Source: SB25 sp050180705 (GTDB lineage: Bacteria > Bacteroidota > Bacteroidia > Bacteroidales > Tenuifilaceae). Taken from it: a stretch of 64,000 nucleotides of DNA. The position numbers and the translations under genes were made by a program. Position 1 is the stretch's first letter, and the number at the start of each line of letters is the position of its first letter. Under the pieces are notes generated by a model that saw only the letters and a list, made by a program, of their open reading frames with translations, had not been told where the DNA came from and made no database searches. Positions 59,680 through 64,000 of this stretch are shown in pieces. The stretch spans positions 372,001 to 436,000 of the forward strand of contig JBFXDX010000002.1 of the NCBI GenBank assembly GCA_050180705.1, read 5' to 3'.

Positions 59680-60657
59680 ATGAAACGTATTTGCTTTACT
59701 ATACTCTCGTTACTTATTGGCTTTTGTGCTTCAGCACAAACTCGGGCTGAATTGATAAGTCGCGAAAAAATTGCCAAGAATAAGATTGCCTCTGTTACCC
59801 AATGGACTCACAAGTTCGTCAATAATAAAATTGATGAGAAAGGTGTTGTGTCTGTTGTTACAAACTACGATAAAAATGGTAATGTTGTCGAGGTTATCAA
59901 CTATAAATCAGATGGTAATATCTCATCGCGACAGGCTTATAAATATGATAAGCAGAATCGGAAAGTAGAATACGCTCAATACCAGATTCTGTATAAGAAG
60001 ACTGTTGAGTTGAGTTTTAAGCAAACTTTTGCGTATGATAGTAAAGGTAATAAAAAATCGGAGTTGGGTTTTGATGGTAAAACTACCTATAAGATAGTAT
60101 ACGGATACTTTGATGATGGAAAACAGAAAGAAATTGTAAAGTACAATTCTTCCAATGTTGTAGAAGAACGATGGGTCTTTGAAAATACAGAAAATATTAC
60201 CAATGTCACGGTGAATAAGCCTATAGGAAAAGTCGACAAGAAAATTGTTCGCAAATATGATGATCAGTCAAACTTGATTGAAGAAACAAACTATAGCGGA
60301 GCGAATAAAGAGTTGGGAAGAACGGTGTGTAGTTTTGATGCTAATGGTTTGATGAAAACTAAGGCTGAATATTATGGCGGGAACCTGCGTGCAAACTATA
60401 CCTATGTATATGATGACCAAAATCAGTTGGTTGAGGTTTATCAAATAAATCCATCTGGAGATAAAATGCTTTATAGTGCTTACAAGTACGATAGTAAGGG
60501 TAATATGTTGGAAGAGAAATGGTATGATGGTCAACCTGGCGATTACTCGAAGCGGAATTTTAAACTTGATAATCAAGGTAATATTGACGAGGTTCAGGCC
60601 TATTACTCTGACTATAATTATAAGGTTGTATACAGGTATACGTATAAATTTAACTAG
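59680..60657 (+). CDS. Secreted YD/RHS-like repeat protein
   Basis: 325 residues. Signal peptide MKRICFTILSLLIGFCASAQ. Repeats of the YD/RHS-like type run through the chain: YDKNGNVVEVINYKSDGNIS, YDSKGNKKSELGFDGKT, YDDQSNLIEETNYSGANKE, FDANGLMKTKAEYYGGN, YDSKGNMLEEKWYDGQPG and LDNQGNIDEVQAYYSDYN. There is no sorting domain or toxin tip, so this is not a polymorphic toxin. A TACCTTTG -7-like box (59621-59628) is upstream and an intrinsic terminator downstream. It lies between the SiaB kinase and the SpoIIE receptor genes. Confidence 0.82.
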   Translation: MKRICFTILSLLIGFCASAQTRAELISREKIAKNKIASVTQWTHKFVNNKIDEKGVVSVVTNYDKNGNVVEVINYKSDGNISSRQAYKYDKQNRKVEYAQYQILYKKTVELSFKQTFAYDSKGNKKSELGFDGKTTYKIVYGYFDDGKQKEIVKYNSSNVVEERWVFENTENITNVTVNKPIGKVDKKIVRKYDDQSNLIEETNYSGANKELGRTVCSFDANGLMKTKAEYYGGNLRANYTYVYDDQNQLVEVYQINPSGDKMLYSAYKYDSKGNMLEEKWYDGQPGDYSKRNFKLDNQGNIDEVQAYYSDYNYKVVYRYTYKFN

Positions 60658-60680
60658 AATATAAAAGAATTATAGAGTAC

Positions 60681-60710
60681 AAGGAGAGATTTAACTCTCC
60701 TTTTTTTATT
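60681..60710 (+). terminator. Rho-independent terminator of the YD-repeat gene
   Basis: AAGGAGAG (60681-60688) and CTCTCCTT (60695-60702) form an eight-base-pair stem, followed by a T run to 60707. It lies 24 bases past the stop. Confidence 0.9.
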
Positions 60711-60784
60711 TGGAAAAAATGATAGAAAATTGAAGGAAATACTAAATTATTGACAAATTGAAAAGTTTTTAATACAGTAGTTTG

Positions 60785-63700
60785 GTGAAAAAGATAGTAT
60801 CCTGTTTCATATTTATACTTGTATTCCTATTTAATTACCAAGATTCAATTTCTCAGGATATTGGAAGGTATCCTATTGTCAATTTTCATCATAGAGAGTA
60901 TCGTGGACATTCACAGAGTTGGGCGATAACCCAAGATAAGCGAGGGTTGATTTATATTGCCAATAATGTTGGTGTTATAGAGTATGATGGCAGTGAGTGG
61001 CGACACATATCTATAAATGGGGCATTGCCTAGATGCTTGGATGTAGATGAGCGAGGAAGGGTTTGGGTTGGAGCTCAAGATGAATTTGGATATTTGGTTG
61101 CCGATTCTAGTAACAATTTGGTATTTCATTCTTTAGTACAATATCTTTCAGAGGCATATAAGCCATTTGGCTTAGTTCGTCAGGTGTATTGCACGAAATC
61201 TGGCGTTTATTTTAGTTCGAATGGATTGCTGATAAGGATCAATCCTGATTTCACCGTTAAGGTTTGGTCTCCAAAATCAATCTTTCACAGGACTTATTTT
61301 GTTGATGATGTTCTGTTTGTAAATCAAAAGGATTTGGGGCTTGGGTATTTGTCGAACGATACGCTTAAAATGATTCCCCATGGGGAACTGTTTGGACAAA
61401 AGTTAATCTATTCAATTCTACCTCTCGATGATGAATATTTCATGATAGGGACTCAGTCTGACGGTTTTTATTTGCTTAATAGAAAGTTCATCAATGCAAA
61501 TGAAGAATTGTCAATAACTAAGTTCGGTACCGATGATGATGCTTTTTTTAGGGAGAATTGGATATACTCGGGATTAAAAGTTAACAGGAGTGTTTATGCA
61601 ATAGGCACATATCGCGGAGGCGTGGTATTCCTTAATAATCATGGCCAAATTATTAGACGGATAAATACTAACGTAGGATTGCAGGATGATGCAGTGTGGT
61701 ATTTGTATGGCGATAATCAGGATAATTTATGGATGGCATTAAATAATGGTATATCCTATACATCTATTTCGTCTCAACTTACAGGATGGAATGATGAGAA
61801 TGGCATTAATGGAGTATTGCAGTCGGTTGTAAGATTCAATGGTGATATCTATGTCTCGTCGAATATTGGCGTTTTTCGAAAAAAGAATGGAGAATTCGAA
61901 CAGGTGAAAGGCATAAACGATCTTTCCTGGAAATTAAAGGTGATAAAGTCTGGTAGTGGAACAGAGTCTCTTCTTGCAGCAACGTCAAGCGGAATCTATG
62001 AAATTAATGGCAGTATGTCTCACTTGATTGAGAATGGAAAGTTGCATGCATATTGTTTTTGCCAATCTAAGGTTTATCCTAATATTACTTACGTAGGAAT
62101 GCGCGATGGTGTTGGTATTATACAGAATTCAAAAGGCATCTTTAAAAGTATTGGAAAAATAGATGGAACTTCGGGCGAGGTGTATACAATTCAGGAGGAT
62201 AGCAATGGAGATGTTTGGTATTCCGAAAGGTATAAGGGTGTTCGATATATTGACATAATAAATCCGTACCAGTTGGTTCGGGAGAACCCAAAAAGTTTTA
62301 CTCTTCCCAATAACCCTAAATACGACGATATGTCCATTGTTGTAATTGATGGACAGGTAAAGGCATCATCGGAGGGTGGTTTGTCTAAGTTCGATAGTAA
62401 GTTGCAGCGCTTTGTGCCAGATTCTTCACTTGGAATTGAATTCGCAAATGGTACAACTGGTTTGCGCATATTTAATCAGGATTTAAAGGGTAATATTTGG
62501 TTCGAGGCTTATAAAATAACGCCCAATCGATGGCTCGAAAAAGCGGTTAAGTATCCAAGAAATACCTATAGACGTGAGCCTGCTCAGTTTAGAACTATTC
62601 CAGAGACAATTTTCTTTGATGTTTATACTGAATCTGACAATGTTACTTGGATTGCTGCAACCGATGGACTTTTCCGTTACGATGGTAAAGTGGGAATGGA
62701 CAATAGTGGACTAATAAAGGTACTTATAAGGCAGGTAATTGCAAATAGAGCAAATGTTGTTTACAATGGGGCTCAGTTTGTGCCCGATTCCAATAATTTA
62801 TTCTTTGATGCTTTAAATGATCAAAGTAAAAGGCCAATAGAATTGCCCTATAAGTATAACTCAGTATCATTTTCTTATTCCTCTCCATTTTTTGGTCAAC
62901 AGCAAAAGCTGGTGTATAGTTTTTACCTTGATGGTTACGATGAGGGCTGGAGTAATTGGTCGTTCGAGCAGCGTAAAGAATATACCAATTTGCCTTTTGG
63001 CTACTATAAATTTATGGTTAAGGCAAAAAATCTGTTTGAGGTAGAAAGCCCTGCCGCAACTTTTTCTTTTGTTGTAAGTAAGCCAATTTACTTTAAATGG
63101 TATGCAATTGTCCTTTATATTATAGTTATCTCCTTGTTGATTTGGTTTGCTGTTTATATAAATACTCGAATGCTTCGAGTTTCCAACGTTAAGTTGCAGC
63201 AGTTAGTCGATTTAAGAACAAAAGAATTAGTGAAATCCGAGCAGGTTTTGCTTGAGAAAAATGTTGAACTACAGCATCAAAAGGAGGAAATATTGGCGCA
63301 GCGTGATGAAATGCATGATCAGAACAAGCACATCAATGCAAGTATTCAGTACGCAACAACAATTCAGCAGGCAATTTTACCCGATTTATCAACTTCGTTC
63401 GAGGGCGTTTATGAGCATTTTCTGATATATCTACCTAAAGAACTTGTTTCTGGTGATTTTTATTGGGTTTCGCAGGTTGGAACTAAAACAAAGAAATCTG
63501 AGAAAGTTTTTGTTGCAGTGGTTGACTGTACAGGACATGGTGTTCCTGGTGCGTTTATGTCTTTGATTGGAAGTCGGCTTTTGAACGAAATTGTTAACGA
63601 GAAGAAGATTCATAATCCTGCAGCAATTCTTACTGAGTTGAGCTTGTCTGTTAATGCAGCGTTGAGGCAAGATGTTAGCGAAAGTTTCGATGGAATGGAT

Positions 63701-64000
63701 ATTTCGCTTTGTATGATTGAACGAAAGTCCGACGATCTATATATTGTTACATTTGCTGGCGCAAATCGGCCATTGTTTTATTATAACAAGGGAGACGATA
63801 GAATTCAGACGTTGAAAGGTAATCGAAAGTCGATTGGAAGTGTACTCCCTGATGTTGAAGCTGAATTCTCAAACTGGAGAATAACCATGCATGCTGGCGA
63901 TATGCTTTTTATGTGTACCGATGGCTTTACCGATCAGAATAATGCATTTAAGCGAAAATTTACTACATGTCGTTTCCATACCTATTTGTTGGCAAATATT
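60785..64000 (+). CDS. Propeller / Y_Y_Y / SpoIIE-type PP2C phosphatase receptor (3' end outside window)
   Basis: At least 1072 codons, open to the window end. Start taken as GTG 60785, which gives the signal/anchor VKKIVSCFIFILVFLFNY at residue 1. Residues about 30-690 contain regulator-propeller blades (QDKRGLIYIANNVGVIEYDG; VDERGRVWVGAQDEFGYL; DNQDNLWMALNNGISYTS; EDSNGDVWYSERY). A Y_Y_Y domain is at about 700-765 (YSFYLDGYDEGWSNWSFEQ), a membrane segment at about 772-794, a coiled coil to about 850, then SpoIIE phosphatase: GDFYW, VVDCTGHGVPGAFMSLIGS near 912 and CTDGFTDQNN near 1050. It is the probable SiaA-like partner of the SiaB kinase, with sensing through the propeller. Confidence 0.9.
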   Translation, partial: MKKIVSCFIFILVFLFNYQDSISQDIGRYPIVNFHHREYRGHSQSWAITQDKRGLIYIANNVGVIEYDGSEWRHISINGALPRCLDVDERGRVWVGAQDEFGYLVADSSNNLVFHSLVQYLSEAYKPFGLVRQVYCTKSGVYFSSNGLLIRINPDFTVKVWSPKSIFHRTYFVDDVLFVNQKDLGLGYLSNDTLKMIPHGELFGQKLIYSILPLDDEYFMIGTQSDGFYLLNRKFINANEELSITKFGTDDDAFFRENWIYSGLKVNRSVYAIGTYRGGVVFLNNHGQIIRRINTNVGLQDDAVWYLYGDNQDNLWMALNNGISYTSISSQLTGWNDENGINGVLQSVVRFNGDIYVSSNIGVFRKKNGEFEQVKGINDLSWKLKVIKSGSGTESLLAATSSGIYEINGSMSHLIENGKLHAYCFCQSKVYPNITYVGMRDGVGIIQNSKGIFKSIGKIDGTSGEVYTIQEDSNGDVWYSERYKGVRYIDIINPYQLVRENPKSFTLPNNPKYDDMSIVVIDGQVKASSEGGLSKFDSKLQRFVPDSSLGIEFANGTTGLRIFNQDLKGNIWFEAYKITPNRWLEKAVKYPRNTYRREPAQFRTIPETIFFDVYTESDNVTWIAATDGLFRYDGKVGMDNSGLIKVLIRQVIANRANVVYNGAQFVPDSNNLFFDALNDQSKRPIELPYKYNSVSFSYSSPFFGQQQKLVYSFYLDGYDEGWSNWSFEQRKEYTNLPFGYYKFMVKAKNLFEVESPAATFSFVVSKPIYFKWYAIVLYIIVISLLIWFAVYINTRMLRVSNVKLQQLVDLRTKELVKSEQVLLEKNVELQHQKEEILAQRDEMHDQNKHINASIQYATTIQQAILPDLSTSFEGVYEHFLIYLPKELVSGDFYWVSQVGTKTKKSEKVFVAVVDCTGHGVPGAFMSLIGSRLLNEIVNEKKIHNPAAILTELSLSVNAALRQDVSESFDGMDISLCMIERKSDDLYIVTFAGANRPLFYYNKGDDRIQTLKGNRKSIGSVLPDVEAEFSNWRITMHAGDMLFMCTDGFTDQNNAFKRKFTTCRFHTYLLANI

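Noticed and set aside
59680..60657. RHS/YD polymorphic toxin
   Set aside because: There is no core RHS domain boundary, no variable toxin tip and no immunity gene; the protein is short and repeat throughout.
1..64000. CRISPR array, insertion sequence, prophage, tRNA or rRNA
   Set aside because: No regularly spaced direct repeats, transposase or phage motifs were seen, and no intergenic gap looked like a tRNA or rRNA gene. A tRNA scan and IS search would confirm this.

Overview
The window is a piece of chromosome from a member of the Bacteroidota, most likely Bacteroidales-like. The evidence is the low G+C sequence, the TTTG / TAnnTTTG promoter elements, start sites without strong Shine-Dalgarno sequences, a type IX secretion C-terminal sorting domain, PorG-like proteins beside uppS-bamA-ompH-ompH-murI, an L25/Ctc-pth-S4 cluster, a DUF5686 protein and SiaB/SpoIIE signalling genes. 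I see no rRNA, tRNA, CRISPR array, insertion sequence or phage gene. It reads as ordinary chromosomal backbone with several envelope-related accessory operons.

Layout. 1-7.2 kb: the 3' part of a geranylgeranylglyceryl-phosphate synthase gene on the plus strand converges on a tight minus-strand operon: TauE/SafE permease, CdsA-like cytidylyltransferase, polyprenol/dolichol-kinase-like protein, fatty-acyl-reductase-like SDR, CDP-alcohol phosphatidyltransferase and a DUF5686 outer-membrane protein. This looks like a lipid-synthesis module. 7.2-12.8 kb: a lipid A/LPS modification cluster (ArnT-like GT39, tandem LAB_N protein, polyprenyl-phosphate GT2, SDR, WaaP-like kinase, second GT2). 12.8-13.4 kb holds two doubtful small ORFs and a hairpin. 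13.4-19.6 kb: a TetR-controlled efflux system in which the RND pump and TolC are one 1480-residue polypeptide. Three copies of a palindromic operator are visible. 19.7-24.5 kb: a PafA-type phosphatase homologue that has lost nearly all its catalytic residues, and a secreted M14 carboxypeptidase. 24.6-31.3 kb: DUF4870 protein, EttA, an unknown secreted protein, a fused PlsC/GNAT aminolipid acyltransferase and an M19 dipeptidase lipoprotein. 31.4-34.8 kb: engB, prs, rplY, pth and an S4-domain gene. 34.8-41.4 kb: flavin reductase, ferritin-like/VIT iron transporter, cutC, a transglutaminase lipoprotein, recA and bcp. 41.5-46.3 kb: a calcium-motif outer-membrane protein, a SPOR-domain protein and a TGS-domain nucleoside kinase. 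46.3-54.8 kb: the envelope-biogenesis block murI, ompH x2, bamA, uppS, two PorG/DUF6089-like proteins, nadK and a CBS protein. 54.8-58.8 kb: pdxJ, an alpha/beta hydrolase, a 3'-5' exonuclease, udk and manA. 58.9-64 kb: a SiaB-family kinase, a YD-repeat secreted protein and a propeller / Y_Y_Y / SpoIIE phosphatase receptor that runs off the end of the window.

The dominant theme is envelope construction: isoprenoid-linked and ether/ester lipids, lipid A decoration, efflux, outer-membrane protein assembly and type IX secretion. The strongest candidates for something unusual are the degenerate PafA-like protein (likely a pseudoenzyme), the possible archaeal-like lipid operon, the RND-TolC fusion with its operators, and the SiaB/propeller-PP2C signalling pair. 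Family assignments rest on motifs I can read and on recalled family knowledge; no database search was run.
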